DNA of 64,000 bases from FEN-987 sp049521055 (GTDB lineage Archaea; Thermoproteota; Bathyarchaeia; 40CM-2-53-6), in NCBI GenBank assembly GCA_049521055.1, contig JBEKPE010000001.1, forward strand, positions 62,001-126,000. Direction: 5' to 3'. Both the position numbers and the translations under genes were made by a program. Below the pieces are notes generated by a model. That model was given only the letters and a program-made list of their open reading frames with translations. It did not search any database and was not told the DNA's origin. Each line of letters opens with the position of its first letter. Within the stretch, counting starts at the first letter, position 1. Shown here piece after piece: positions 16,952-25,919 of this stretch.

Positions 16952-17069
16952 TAGGGCTCAGATCCCGCTGAGCTTTACCAAACCTAGCGTACTTTTCAGC
17001 ATTGCGTACTATTCGTTCATCGAAAAAATCCTCTCTGAAGGAGAGGTTTCATGTGAGGAATTCGATGTT

Positions 17070-17231
17070 CTACATTGTTGCGAGCTGCACAAGTTTACCG
17101 TTCGTGAAGAAGCCTTTGAGCCCACATTCCTCGCAATGGGCTCCCAGCTGAAGGTCGGAACCCTCCTCGTAGTATACGTCTAATGCCTTTTGTCCGCATC
17201 TTGGGCAGACATCGCCTTCGACCTTATCCAT
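17070..17231 (-). CDS. Small zinc-ribbon protein, 53 aa
   Basis: Reading the minus strand from ATG at 17231 gives a 53-residue protein with CPRCG near residue 9 and CEECG near residue 33, a classic treble-clef or zinc-ribbon spacing, ending TNGKLVQLATM. A TATA-like element (CCTATATGG) lies about 30 bases upstream of the start. Such stand-alone ribbons often serve in transcription or as RNA/protein adaptors, but the role here is unknown. Confidence 0.7.
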   Translation of the reverse strand: MDKVEGDVCPRCGQKALDVYYEEGSDLQLGAHCEECGLKGFFTNGKLVQLATM

Positions 17232-17393
17232 CAGTAACCAAGAGATTTACACATACACGTCCATATAGGCATGAGAGATGACTGAAAATAACAATAATCA
17301 GCCAAAAACCGGTGCTTTTCTCCCTTCCGCAGGGTGAAAACGAATGAGCGGAGGATGGGCGAAGCGGTGGCGGCACCTCCCGCGTATAGAATC

Positions 17394-18635
17394 TTAGGCC
17401 AGTAGCGGGAGGAGGAGGGGAGTTTCTTCTTTCTTCACTTCATTCCATTGAAATCCGAGTTCGGTAAAGGCCTTCATGATTGGGCTGGGGGCTAGTGCTT
17501 CTGGTGGGAATACTCCTTTTTCCTTAATCTCCCCGCGGGCCAGTAGGGTTGCTGCGGTGGCTGGTGGGAGTGCGGTCTGCAAGGCCGTCGCGGTAACGCC
17601 GTACAGTGCGTAGGCTTCGGCATGGCTCATTATGTTGTAGATGTAGTGGCCGTATCTCTTCCCCGCCTTTTCGCCGATGACCATGCTGCCTATGCAGGTA
17701 TAGCCGTTGGTTCCGCTTTGAAGTCGATGATCATTTGGGGATGGCATACAGGCGGTTACGACGTCGCGGGGTGCGACTTCGATCCCCTTAACGTTGATTG
17801 GGGAGGGGTTGACGAGGCCTAGTTTCTTGAGTACTCGCATGGTTTCCACTGTTTCGGTGCTAAGGGATATCATGAAGTTGCATTCGTTGCATTTTATGTA
17901 GCGGCCTAATGTTTGTGGTTCTTCGTGATCCACTGCCCAAACGCGTAACTTTCCAATTGGCTGTGGGAAGTCCCATACCTCGCTTCTTGTGAGTGAAGGC
18001 ACTCTCTCGTAATGGCCGTTGGTCCAGACGAGGGCATCGGCGTAGGCGACTTCTTCAATGAATGTGTCGGGAGACCATAGGGACACTAGTCCGTCGAAGC
18101 CTCCGGTGCTGGCGTTGTCTCCGTCTCTGATTAGGATGCGGTCTACCGAATCTAGTTGGTCAGCGGCGTACCTGGCGAATACGTTTACTGCTCCTGGGTC
18201 GGCGCCCCAGCAAACCATCGCGGATAGTCCAGCGCTTTTCCACGCGGCGTCCTGTTCAAGCTGGTAATCGATAGGTACTTTGTGGATTCTGTCTCCAGCC
18301 CTTGAATTCGCTACGCATATGTCGGTTGCCATGTCCATGTAGTTCGCGCCGCTCTCGAGGGTTGCTCTCATGATTTTGAGGAAGAAGCGTGGGAGTGTGG
18401 CGTTGATTACGAGATCAGCGTGAACATCCTTCATACCTTTCTTCATATCGGCAATGTTGTTAGCATTCAAGGCGATGGCGGTCATCTTAACTGGGCCGCT
18501 TAGATTTCCAATCATGCGTTGTGCTGTTTCCTGTTTCAGGTCGGCGAGAATGATTTCGTCGAACTCTGGGCGCGACTGCAGGATCTTTCCGATGACGGAA
18601 CCGATCGCGCCTGCACCAATTATGAGAACTCGCAT
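17394..18635 (-). CDS. Saccharopine-dehydrogenase-family oxidoreductase
   Basis: This 413-residue protein has an N-terminal Rossmann motif (VLIIGAGAIGSVIG) and the LYS9-type C-terminal domain. In this family NAD(P)-dependent reduction joins or splits amino-acid and 2-oxoacid or amine partners (saccharopine, carboxynorspermidine and related compounds). The exact substrate is unclear; lysine or polyamine metabolism are candidates. A truncated relative lacking the Rossmann half lies at 52167-52958. It is divergent from oppD across a 660-base structured intergenic region. Confidence 0.8.
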   Translation of the reverse strand: MRVLIIGAGAIGSVIGKILQSRPEFDEIILADLKQETAQRMIGNLSGPVKMTAIALNANNIADMKKGMKDVHADLVINATLPRFFLKIMRATLESGANYMDMATDICVANSRAGDRIHKVPIDYQLEQDAAWKSAGLSAMVCWGADPGAVNVFARYAADQLDSVDRILIRDGDNASTGGFDGLVSLWSPDTFIEEVAYADALVWTNGHYERVPSLTRSEVWDFPQPIGKLRVWAVDHEEPQTLGRYIKCNECNFMISLSTETVETMRVLKKLGLVNPSPINVKGIEVAPRDVVTACMPSPNDHRLQSGTNGYTCIGSMVIGEKAGKRYGHYIYNIMSHAEAYALYGVTATALQTALPPATAATLLARGEIKEKGVFPPEALAPSPIMKAFTELGFQWNEVKKEETPLLLPLLA

Positions 18636-18847
18636 GACTCATTTTCCTCCAAATACTTCCTCTACCATTCTCTACCTTATTCCACCATATAAGTCAGTAT
18701 CGCGGTATTCTTGTTCGTTTTCTGGGTTTTCTTGACGAAAAACTGCGATTTTCGAGGCAAAACCGGGCCTGAAAACAGCGATTACTGAAAATCAACCATT
18801 TCTTGAAGCATTAAACGCGTTCTTTAACCTAATTTCAACAAATCGGC

Positions 18848-18900
18848 AAAGGTGTTCACGGCTGGCCACCCTTCGGAAAAAGGTGTTCACCGGCGGCCAC
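18848..18900. repeat. Tandem direct repeat in long intergenic region
   Basis: Two 22-base units starting AAAGGTGTTCAC and ending GGCCAC (18848-18869 and 18879-18900) differ at three positions and are spaced 31 bases apart, about three helical turns. They are in the gene-free stretch 18636-19298 between divergent genes and suit a pair of regulator sites. Confidence 0.5.
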
Positions 18901-18918
18901 TTGGCGCTAGGAAACCAG

Positions 18919-19023
18919 GGTGTCTGACACAGTGACTGACACCGTGATTTGTTCCGTCAAACGACTGGATCTCTTCCTTTCCTGCAACTGTCAGACGGTT
19001 ACGCCGTAACTGTAGGACAGTTG
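18919..19023. repeat. Cluster of inverted repeats
   Basis: GGTGTC (18919-18924) pairs with GACACC (18938-18943). CAACTGTC (18985-18992) pairs with GACAGTTG (19016-19023), and nested inside is GTTACG-C-CGTAAC (18998-19010). Further along, a run of C then TA then a run of G near 19074-19090 makes a third palindrome. No open reading frame with protein-like features is seen. Confidence 0.5.
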
Positions 19024-19298
19024 TTCACGAAGTAACCAACCATCACCTACAAGCCGAGTCCAAGCTGGACCCACCCCCCCTAGGGGGGGGGTATCGGAGC
19101 CCACGCGCTGTGAAACACATAGTTGGCGTGGATGGGGTTGATGTTTGAACTGGGCTACAGTTCAATTCAACTGGGCCACAGATGGAGGCTAAGAAGGTTG
19201 ATTCAACAGTTACACTCTCGCATTCGATCCTGATTTTGGGGTCTAACTATGTTTGCTGATTTTTCGGATGCAATATTAGTATCAGCATTCAACCCTTT

Positions 19299-20315
19299 GT
19301 GGGGTTGAGGCATTCGGGTGCGGCTGCCGATCCTGATCTTCTGAAGGTTAGCGATCTCACTCTCGACTATGCAACCGTCGACCGAAGAGTACGCGTACTT
19401 CAGAACGTCTCATTGCGTGTGAAGAAAGGGGAGATACTAGGCGTTGTGGGCGAAAGCGGATCAGGGAAAACAACGCTTGGGTTGTCGATAATCGGCCTCT
19501 TAGACTCGCCACCCGCGGATATCATCGGTGGTTCCATAGCCTTCGAAAACAAAGACTTGCTCAAGCTCAACGATACCGAACTCACACAATTTAGAGGGCC
19601 CGGAATAGGAATGGTGTTCCAAGAATCCCTGGCAGCCCTAAATCCGGTCTACAGAACTGATACACAGCTTAAGGAATCGATTGAAGTTCTTCGACGAGCT
19701 CAGAGGTTGAATCTTTCAGCGAAAGAAGAATGGAAAATGATGGTGGAGATCCTCAACGATTTGCGCCTCGACAAACCTGAGTGGGTCCTGAAGAAATATC
19801 CTCACGAACTTTCCGGCGGGATGAGGCAAAGGGTCTCGATAGCAATGGCCATCGTGGAGAAGCCGAAGCTTCTGATATTGGATGAAGTAACTACCGGGCT
19901 TGATGTGTACGTCCAGAATAGGATACTGAACATTCTGAAGGATTTGAATCGGCGAACAGGAACCGCTATGATGTTCATCACCCACGACTTGATGGTCGCT
20001 TCACAGATTTGTGATAGATTGTACGTGATGTACGCAGGGAGGGTAATGGAGCAGGGCAGTACGGAGCGAATACTGAATGCACCCGCGCATCCCTACACTC
20101 AGAAACTCTTCGCTGCAATACCGCACGGGTTCGTTGATGCTCCCCCGCTGCCCGCTCCCATTGGCGAAGCCCCCGACCTCAGGAAGCTGCCCACAGGCTG
20201 CAAATTCCATCCCAGATGCCCACAAGTGATGCAGAAATGCAGAGAGACTGAGCCGCCCGTTTTTGAGACCGACGACGGTCGCGGCGTCTTATGCTGGTTG
20301 CTAGAGAAGAAATGA
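19299..20315 (+). CDS. oppD: Oligopeptide ABC transporter ATPase (OppD-like)
   Basis: This is one of two ATPases that power oligopeptide uptake on the cytosolic face. Its 338 residues have Walker A GESGSGKTT, signature LSGGMRQRVSIAMAI, and Walker B LLILDEVTTGLD, where the usual Pro after Glu is Val. The C-terminal oligopeptide extension has cysteines for an iron-sulfur-like site (CKFHPRCPQVMQKC). The start is GTG at 19299 or TTG at 19305. It overlaps OppF by four bases and converges on oppC, oppB and oppA. Confidence 0.92.
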   Translation: MGLRHSGAAADPDLLKVSDLTLDYATVDRRVRVLQNVSLRVKKGEILGVVGESGSGKTTLGLSIIGLLDSPPADIIGGSIAFENKDLLKLNDTELTQFRGPGIGMVFQESLAALNPVYRTDTQLKESIEVLRRAQRLNLSAKEEWKMMVEILNDLRLDKPEWVLKKYPHELSGGMRQRVSIAMAIVEKPKLLILDEVTTGLDVYVQNRILNILKDLNRRTGTAMMFITHDLMVASQICDRLYVMYAGRVMEQGSTERILNAPAHPYTQKLFAAIPHGFVDAPPLPAPIGEAPDLRKLPTGCKFHPRCPQVMQKCRETEPPVFETDDGRGVLCWLLEKK

Positions 20316-21280
20316 GCAACATCGTCGAAGTAAACAACCTCACAGTCTCCTTCATCGTTAGGGGAGGGAACCTATTGTTGTTCGAGAGAGGATCCGGGAT
20401 GATGAACGTAGTTAACGACGTCACTTTCAATGTAAGAGAAGGTGAAACTTTTGGCTTGGCCGGTGAGACCGGTTCCGGGAAATCAATAATAGCTTGGGTT
20501 CTTGTCGGCCTGTTCAAGCCGAGGGCTGGGTCCGTAAAGTTACTGGGTAAGGAGATAAACTTCCGAAAGAAGACGGATGTGACTTACCTTAGGCGAAATG
20601 TCGGAATCGTCTTTCAAGATCCCGTCGGGTCGCTGAACCCGCGTTTACGTGTCAAGGACATCATCAAGGAGGGGTTGGTGGCCGCGAAAACCTTCGACCG
20701 ACGGGATTATGATAGCAGAATCGAAGAGACCATCGATTTGGTAGGTTTGAGAAAGAGCTGCCTCGACGCATACCCGAAGGAGCTTAGCGGAGGTGAGAAG
20801 CAGAGAGTAAGTCTTGCTAGAGCTATTGCCGTGCCAAGAAAAATGTTGGTGCTCGACGAACCCACGAGTTCATTGGACGTATCGGTCCAGGCCCAAGTCT
20901 TGAACACATTGAAAGAATTGAAGTCAAAGTTACATCTCTCCTACTTCTTCATAACTCATGACATCAACGTCATGAAGTACATGAGCGACTCGCTTGGAAT
21001 TCTCTACTATGGGAAACTCCTGGAAGTCGGACCGACGTATGATGTTGTAACAAATCCTAAGCATCCCTTCACAGTGAGGCTGATGTCAAACGTCCCCGGA
21101 GTCACGCGAGCCGGACTTCCGCAGGTAGAAGATGGAGGGGAGCGTGGATCATCAGCGACCGGGTGCGTGTACAGTAAGGTTTGCCCACACGTCTTCGAAA
21201 GATGCAGTAATTCTCCACCAAGTTTCGCTTCAGGCCCTGAACATTTTGCCTCATGCTTCCTTCTCGATAAGAATAGTTAA
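20312..21280 (+). CDS. oppF: Oligopeptide ABC transporter ATPase (OppF-like)
   Basis: This is the partner ATPase of OppD, 322 residues from the ATG at 20312, which overlaps the oppD stop as ATGA. A longer reading from 20291 is possible but less natural. It shows Walker A GETGSGKS, signature LSGGEKQRVSLARAIA, Walker B MLVLDEPTSSLD, and the C-terminal Cys region (GCVYSKVCPHVFERC). It ends 18 bases before the end of oppC on the opposite strand. Confidence 0.92.
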   Translation: MSNIVEVNNLTVSFIVRGGNLLLFERGSGMMNVVNDVTFNVREGETFGLAGETGSGKSIIAWVLVGLFKPRAGSVKLLGKEINFRKKTDVTYLRRNVGIVFQDPVGSLNPRLRVKDIIKEGLVAAKTFDRRDYDSRIEETIDLVGLRKSCLDAYPKELSGGEKQRVSLARAIAVPRKMLVLDEPTSSLDVSVQAQVLNTLKELKSKLHLSYFFITHDINVMKYMSDSLGILYYGKLLEVGPTYDVVTNPKHPFTVRLMSNVPGVTRAGLPQVEDGGERGSSATGCVYSKVCPHVFERCSNSPPSFASGPEHFASCFLLDKNS

Positions 21281-21298
21281 CGCTCTACGACTGTGGAA

Positions 21299-22276
21299 TT
21301 ATCCTGAGGCTTGCTGTTGGGGTGTTCGTTGCTTTGCTAGTTCCTGTTTGAGAATTTCAGGCGCCTTCCCGAATACTCTTCCTTCGAAGAGGATGTAGGG
21401 TCTGACTTTCACGTCGGAAGCCTCCCTCGCGCCCTCGCCCAGGAAGCTGAAGCCAACAACGAGAAGCATTGTCACGAAGGCTGGGAAGAGGGCCTGCCAC
21501 GGGTAACTGTAAAGGCCGTAACTGATGGAGCCGACCATTATCCCAAGCTCAGGAGTATTTGGTGGAATTCCAATCCCCAAGAAGCCTAGTATGGATACTT
21601 CAAGCAGGGCGGTTCCGATATCGAGGGTTGCGTAAGTTAGGACGGAGGGCAATATGTTTGGGAGAATACCTTTCGCGATTATGTTGATGAACGATGAGTT
21701 CAATGCTTTCGAGATTGAGATGTAATCTTCCGCAACAACCTCCAGTACGCCCCCCCTCACTAGCCTCACATAAGGCGGCCACCAAACGAACACGAACGCC
21801 AGCATCGCGTTGACCAAGCCCGCTCCTAACGTAGCGGCGACCGCTAACACCATTATGATCGTTGGAAAGGCCAGGAAGAGGTCGGTTATTCTCATGATGA
21901 CCTCGTCCACAACGCCTCCAAGGTAGCCCGCGGCCATACCGAGAAAGATTCCCAGCACCGACGAGAGCAGAACTATCGCGATCGGCAAGCCCAAGTCGAT
22001 GGGCAAGGCAGCGATGACTCGAGAGAATATGTCTCTACCCTGAAAATCCGTGCCAAAGAAATGGGCAAAGCTCGGCGGCAGGTTGGATTCCTGAAGATTC
22101 AGCGCGTATGGGCTGTAAGGAGTGATTCGCCCACCAAAGACCGCGAAAGCTACGGCTAAGGTCACGGATATGATTACGATAGCCAATCCAAAGGTTGAGA
22201 GCCGGTTGGACAGAACCAGTTGCCTGAACTTAAGTGACTGCGCCGTTGCTACCACCGATTCCAATTCTAGGATCAA
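21299..22276 (-). CDS. oppC: Oligopeptide ABC transporter permease (OppC-like)
   Basis: This 325-residue inner-membrane permease has about six helices, the N-terminal OppC segment with one helix, then a periplasmic-type loop (HFFGTDFQGRDIFSRVIAALPIDLG). The ATPase-coupling EAA-like loop is in VEDYISISKALNSSFINIIAKGILPN. The reading from 22276 overlaps the end of oppB by 47 bases; a GTG at 22255 would shorten it. It works with OppB as the membrane channel. Confidence 0.9.
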   Translation of the reverse strand: MILELESVVATAQSLKFRQLVLSNRLSTFGLAIVIISVTLAVAFAVFGGRITPYSPYALNLQESNLPPSFAHFFGTDFQGRDIFSRVIAALPIDLGLPIAIVLLSSVLGIFLGMAAGYLGGVVDEVIMRITDLFLAFPTIIMVLAVAATLGAGLVNAMLAFVFVWWPPYVRLVRGGVLEVVAEDYISISKALNSSFINIIAKGILPNILPSVLTYATLDIGTALLEVSILGFLGIGIPPNTPELGIMVGSISYGLYSYPWQALFPAFVTMLLVVGFSFLGEGAREASDVKVRPYILFEGRVFGKAPEILKQELAKQRTPQQQASG

Positions 22277-23282
22277 GAAGCGAATAGGCTACATCCGCAA
22301 CGAAGTTAGCCACAATCACACCGAGAGTGAATACCACCACGATGGGAATCAGAACAGGATAATCGCTGCTGAAAATTGCCTGGTAAGCAAACTGACCTAA
22401 ACCAGGCCACGCGAACAACTCCTCAACCACCAGAGTGCTGGTTAGAACCCAACCGAAAATTACAGCGCTGAGACTTGTCGCGTCGATCAATGCATTTCGC
22501 AGAATATGCTTACGCCTAACTTCGCTTTCACTCAACCCCTTGGCCCGCGCGGTCTTCACGTGCGTTGACCACCGCACATTTAGAATCGAGGATCGAACCG
22601 CTCTCGAAATTAAACCAAAATTCACGAAGGCAAGAGCCGCGGCTGGAAGAATCAAATGTTGAAGTCCCGATAAGAACGCGGACACGTTGAGACCAAGAAG
22701 TGCGTCAATTAGGAAGATGCCCGTCACGGGTTGAGGCGGCGTGATAGATAACGAGTACATACCGCCTGACGGAAGTAGTGGAAGGTAATTTGCGAAGACC
22801 AGAATGGCAACGATTGCTGCCAGGTACATTGGCGTCGACCAAGAAACTAGGTAGATCACCCTGGCGACCGAGTCCCCAAGAGTGCTGAAGTGCATTCCCG
22901 CGAAGTACCCTAAGAGTATCCCTACTATGAGGAGGAGGACGAATGAGGAGAGCACTAGCTCAAGAGTATTTGGCAGGTAGAATCGAATTTCTGAGAGAAT
23001 TGTTTGGCCAGTTAACGGGTCGATGCCGAAGTTTCCGGTGAAGAGGTCTCGCATGAAGTAGTAATATTGCGAGTAGAGGGGCTCATTCAAATGGTATCTT
23101 ACAGCTACGGCCAGAATCGTGGACTCACGGGCCCTCGGCCCCGCCCACAGCCGTGCCGGGTCAGGGTTGAGGATGTGCGAGATGAAGAAAATTATAGTAA
23201 CGGTTCCTATGGATACGAGTAGGGAGCCTACTATTCTTCTTCCAAGAACGGGAAGAAAATCTTTGAAGTAGACCAGAACCAG
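22230..23282 (-). CDS. oppB: Oligopeptide ABC transporter permease (OppB-like), unusual start
   Basis: From the first ordinary start codon (TTG at 23090) the protein would have 286 residues and lack the first helix. The same frame stays open upstream to a TGA at 23283-23285 and encodes the expected OppB N-terminus: a first membrane helix then NPDPARLWAGPRARES, typical of the family. No ATG, GTG or TTG occurs in that extension. Translation would need CTG at 23282, or an ATG present just upstream in another frame (23286) plus a one-base shift. It follows oppA by a few bases, so coupling is likely. Confidence 0.82.
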   Translation of the reverse strand: MVLVYFKDFLPVLGRRIVGSLLVSIGTVTIIFFISHILNPDPARLWAGPRARESTILAVAVRYHLNEPLYSQYYYFMRDLFTGNFGIDPLTGQTILSEIRFYLPNTLELVLSSFVLLLIVGILLGYFAGMHFSTLGDSVARVIYLVSWSTPMYLAAIVAILVFANYLPLLPSGGMYSLSITPPQPVTGIFLIDALLGLNVSAFLSGLQHLILPAAALAFVNFGLISRAVRSSILNVRWSTHVKTARAKGLSESEVRRKHILRNALIDATSLSAVIFGWVLTSTLVVEELFAWPGLGQFAYQAIFSSDYPVLIPIVVVFTLGVIVANFVADVAYSLLDPRIGIGGSNGAVT

Positions 23283-23286
23283 TCAT

Positions 23287-25137
23287 CTATGAAGAGTAAT
23301 GCACCGTATTATAGAACATGAAGTATCCCATACCCGACCCGGCTGGGTTAGGAACCATCCCGACTACATTGCTTCTATTTGCCGCCATGAAGTAGGGCAC
23401 GTATAGCCAAATGTCCGTGTAGTCATAATACATGGCTTGGGTAATTTGTCGAAAGTTCTGAATTATTGTACCTTGATCAAGTGCAGTTGCCGCTGACGCC
23501 GTCCAACCCGCAACGGTCGAGTTAGAATATCCGGAGAATCCGACTTGGCCGGTTGTAGTTAAAGCGGACACGTAATCTATGCTCGCGGTGTAGTCTTCAC
23601 TATAGTAGCTAATCCCGAAGGGGTAAGCGGTACTGTTAACGTTTCCAGTCGAGGTTACCACATTGGCGTACTGTTTGAACGTAAGTGGGCTGAGAGTAAT
23701 TGAGACCCCGACCGCCTGGAGCTCGGATGATATGATTTGCGCCGTTTGACTCTCAGGCGAATTGTCAGCGTCATAAAGAAAGTTCACTGAAGGGAAAGAT
23801 TTCCCGCTGGGGTTGAGAGTTGTTCCGTTTGGTAGGGTGGACTTGTAACCGACTTGAGCAAGTAACGAGGCCGCCATGACTGGATCATACTGATAGGGCT
23901 GAAGGCCCGCGATGGATTCATTGTAGTCGGGGAAGCCGGGTGGAACCGGACCGATCCATTGAGTTGCCAAATCATCGTACACTGAATGAATTATGGACTT
24001 GTAATCAATCGCGTAAGAGACGGCTTCTCTAACTCGACGGTCCTGAAAAGGCGGGAATGCGTATGGATCCATGTAAACGAAGATTATACTTGCCGATGAG
24101 CCGAAAGCCGTAGGCAAGATAGTCGTGGTAATACCCGAAGCCTGTTTCAAAACGTTGTATTGAGTCGAAGGCGCAATTATCATTTGAGCCGTGTTGGATT
24201 GTAAATCAGCGATCATCGCGGACGAGGCTTTGTAGTAGAAGCTAATGCTGTTAAGAATCGCCGGCTGAATCGCGTAATTGCTTTCAGATGTTGAAAGATT
24301 TGTTCCCCAATAATTCTGATTCTTGATTAGCGTTACGCTCTGTCCCTGAACCCAAGACTGCAATTCGTAGAAACTGGTTCCTAAGGCGTTGGTTTCCATG
24401 TAATTGTTCGGTTGCCCCGCAACTACGCCGCCGTTCGCTTCCACAACTTTCGGATCCACAGCCATGGCCATTGGCGTAATGAGGGTCGCCGCAAACGCGG
24501 AATACGGTGCATTACCGTTGTAACCGTATCCGAGGTGTAGGATCAGTTGATCGGGTGAAACGGCTTGAACCGATTGGTTTGCAAAAGTCAAGTAACTAAG
24601 ATCCTTCGGTGAAGGGTTCGTGTAGTTGATGGAATTTAGTATGCTGTCGGTTATGTTGAATCCTGCGCCGTTTGTTGTACCCAGATTTTGGCCAAGAATC
24701 CAAGCAGGTGCTTGATTCATGACAAGCGTCCTGTATATCGAGAACCACATTACGTACGCATTGAATGGATCCCCATTGCTGAACGTCACTCCCGGCCTGA
24801 GCGAGAATGTGTAGGTCATTCCGTCGGAAGAAACAGTCCAATTCTGAGCGAGGACACCGATGTATGTGCTGTAGCTCGTGCCGTCCGGCGCTAATAGTCC
24901 TTGGTAGAGTTGCTCGATGATTTCCCACCCAGGAGTCGTATACCCAACCGCCGGATCCAACGAATCAGGCTGACTCTCCTCCTCCACTACTATTGACGTG
25001 GGGAGTTGACTAGTTGTAGTGCTTGGCGTCTTGATCATGGAATAAAAGTAGACTGCGCCCACGACTGCGACTATCAAGACCACAATTATTGCGACGGCTT
25101 GTATCTTTCCAATGCCCAACTTCTGCAAAAGATTCAC
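23287..25137 (-). CDS. oppA: Oligopeptide-binding protein (OppA/DppA family, SBP_bac_5)
   Basis: This 616-residue extracellular solute receptor belongs to the Opp importer. An N-terminal membrane anchor (about residues 11-33, AVAIIVVLIVAVVGAVYFY) is followed by a Ser/Thr-rich linker and the family opening (PDSLDPAVGYTTPGWEIIEQLYQGLL). The core has the typical LRPGVTFSNGDPFNAYVMWFS and a Y-rich binding lobe. No lipobox Cys is seen, so anchoring is by the uncleaved helix. It is first in the minus-strand set A, B, C. Confidence 0.92.
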   Translation of the reverse strand: MNLLQKLGIGKIQAVAIIVVLIVAVVGAVYFYSMIKTPSTTTSQLPTSIVVEEESQPDSLDPAVGYTTPGWEIIEQLYQGLLAPDGTSYSTYIGVLAQNWTVSSDGMTYTFSLRPGVTFSNGDPFNAYVMWFSIYRTLVMNQAPAWILGQNLGTTNGAGFNITDSILNSINYTNPSPKDLSYLTFANQSVQAVSPDQLILHLGYGYNGNAPYSAFAATLITPMAMAVDPKVVEANGGVVAGQPNNYMETNALGTSFYELQSWVQGQSVTLIKNQNYWGTNLSTSESNYAIQPAILNSISFYYKASSAMIADLQSNTAQMIIAPSTQYNVLKQASGITTTILPTAFGSSASIIFVYMDPYAFPPFQDRRVREAVSYAIDYKSIIHSVYDDLATQWIGPVPPGFPDYNESIAGLQPYQYDPVMAASLLAQVGYKSTLPNGTTLNPSGKSFPSVNFLYDADNSPESQTAQIISSELQAVGVSITLSPLTFKQYANVVTSTGNVNSTAYPFGISYYSEDYTASIDYVSALTTTGQVGFSGYSNSTVAGWTASAATALDQGTIIQNFRQITQAMYYDYTDIWLYVPYFMAANRSNVVGMVPNPAGSGMGYFMFYNTVHYSS

Positions 25138-25298
25138 CCAATGAGAAATCGACTAGTTACGTGTAGATGATAGCCCAAGAACCCAATTTTAACATTTGGC
25201 ATTTGACATCTGAATCGCTCTCCTTGAATCTACTCACATGGGTTCGAATTCCTTCAAGCTTCATATGGAGCGAATATGTACCTCGATTGGCTTCGTTA

Positions 25299-25886
25299 AT
25301 GGATGCGAACTATGCGCAGCAATGTCCCAGCTGCGACAATAACTCTGTACTTACTAGCCAAACAGAATATGAGGTGGAGCACTTCGGGGCTGTTTTGCTA
25401 AGCGTAGCAAGATGCCAAATATGCGGCTACAGGCACTCAGATGTAATCATGCTGGCTAATCATGAAGCCATTGCCTTAACTGCCAAGATAAGTTCCCTCG
25501 ACGATCTGAACATGCGAGTGATCAAATCCGGAACCGCAACGATCAGCATCCCGGAATTTGGAGCGGCCATTACCCCAGGCCCATATAGCGAGGGTTACAT
25601 CTCAAACGTAGAAGGCCTCCTCGAGAAAGTAGAAGATGCCCTAACATTCATGCTCAGTACCGCGAAAGGAAAACGCCTGAAAAAGGGAGAGACAATGTTG
25701 AAGAAAATGCGGATTGCACGCGATTCGAAGCCCCGATTCACCCTTATTATCAAAGACCCCCTCGGAAATAGCACGATCGTGTCGCCAAAACCCGGAAAAA
25801 TAAGAAAACGCAAGTTGACAAATCGAGAACTACGGACCATCAAGTTTGGCCAGTATGCGGTTTTGGAAGAGGTAACTCAGCACTGA
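25299..25886 (+). CDS. ZPR1-type zinc-finger protein
   Basis: The ATG at 25299 gives 195 residues, the usual size of archaeal ZPR1-domain proteins; an upstream reading from 25167 adds non-family sequence. The zinc finger CPSC-x25-30-CQIC is followed by GYRHSDVIMLA and the beta-rich ZPR1 core with SGTATISIPEFGAAITPG and YSEGYISNVEGLLEKVEDAL. In eukaryotes ZPR1 binds elongation factor 1A and assists its folding; a chaperone-like role in archaea is inferred. It is divergent from oppA and followed by the beta-CASP nuclease gene. Confidence 0.85.
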   Translation: MDANYAQQCPSCDNNSVLTSQTEYEVEHFGAVLLSVARCQICGYRHSDVIMLANHEAIALTAKISSLDDLNMRVIKSGTATISIPEFGAAITPGPYSEGYISNVEGLLEKVEDALTFMLSTAKGKRLKKGETMLKKMRIARDSKPRFTLIIKDPLGNSTIVSPKPGKIRKRKLTNRELRTIKFGQYAVLEEVTQH

Positions 25887-25919
25887 AACTTTGGGTACAA
25901 AACTGATGGGGTAACAGCT

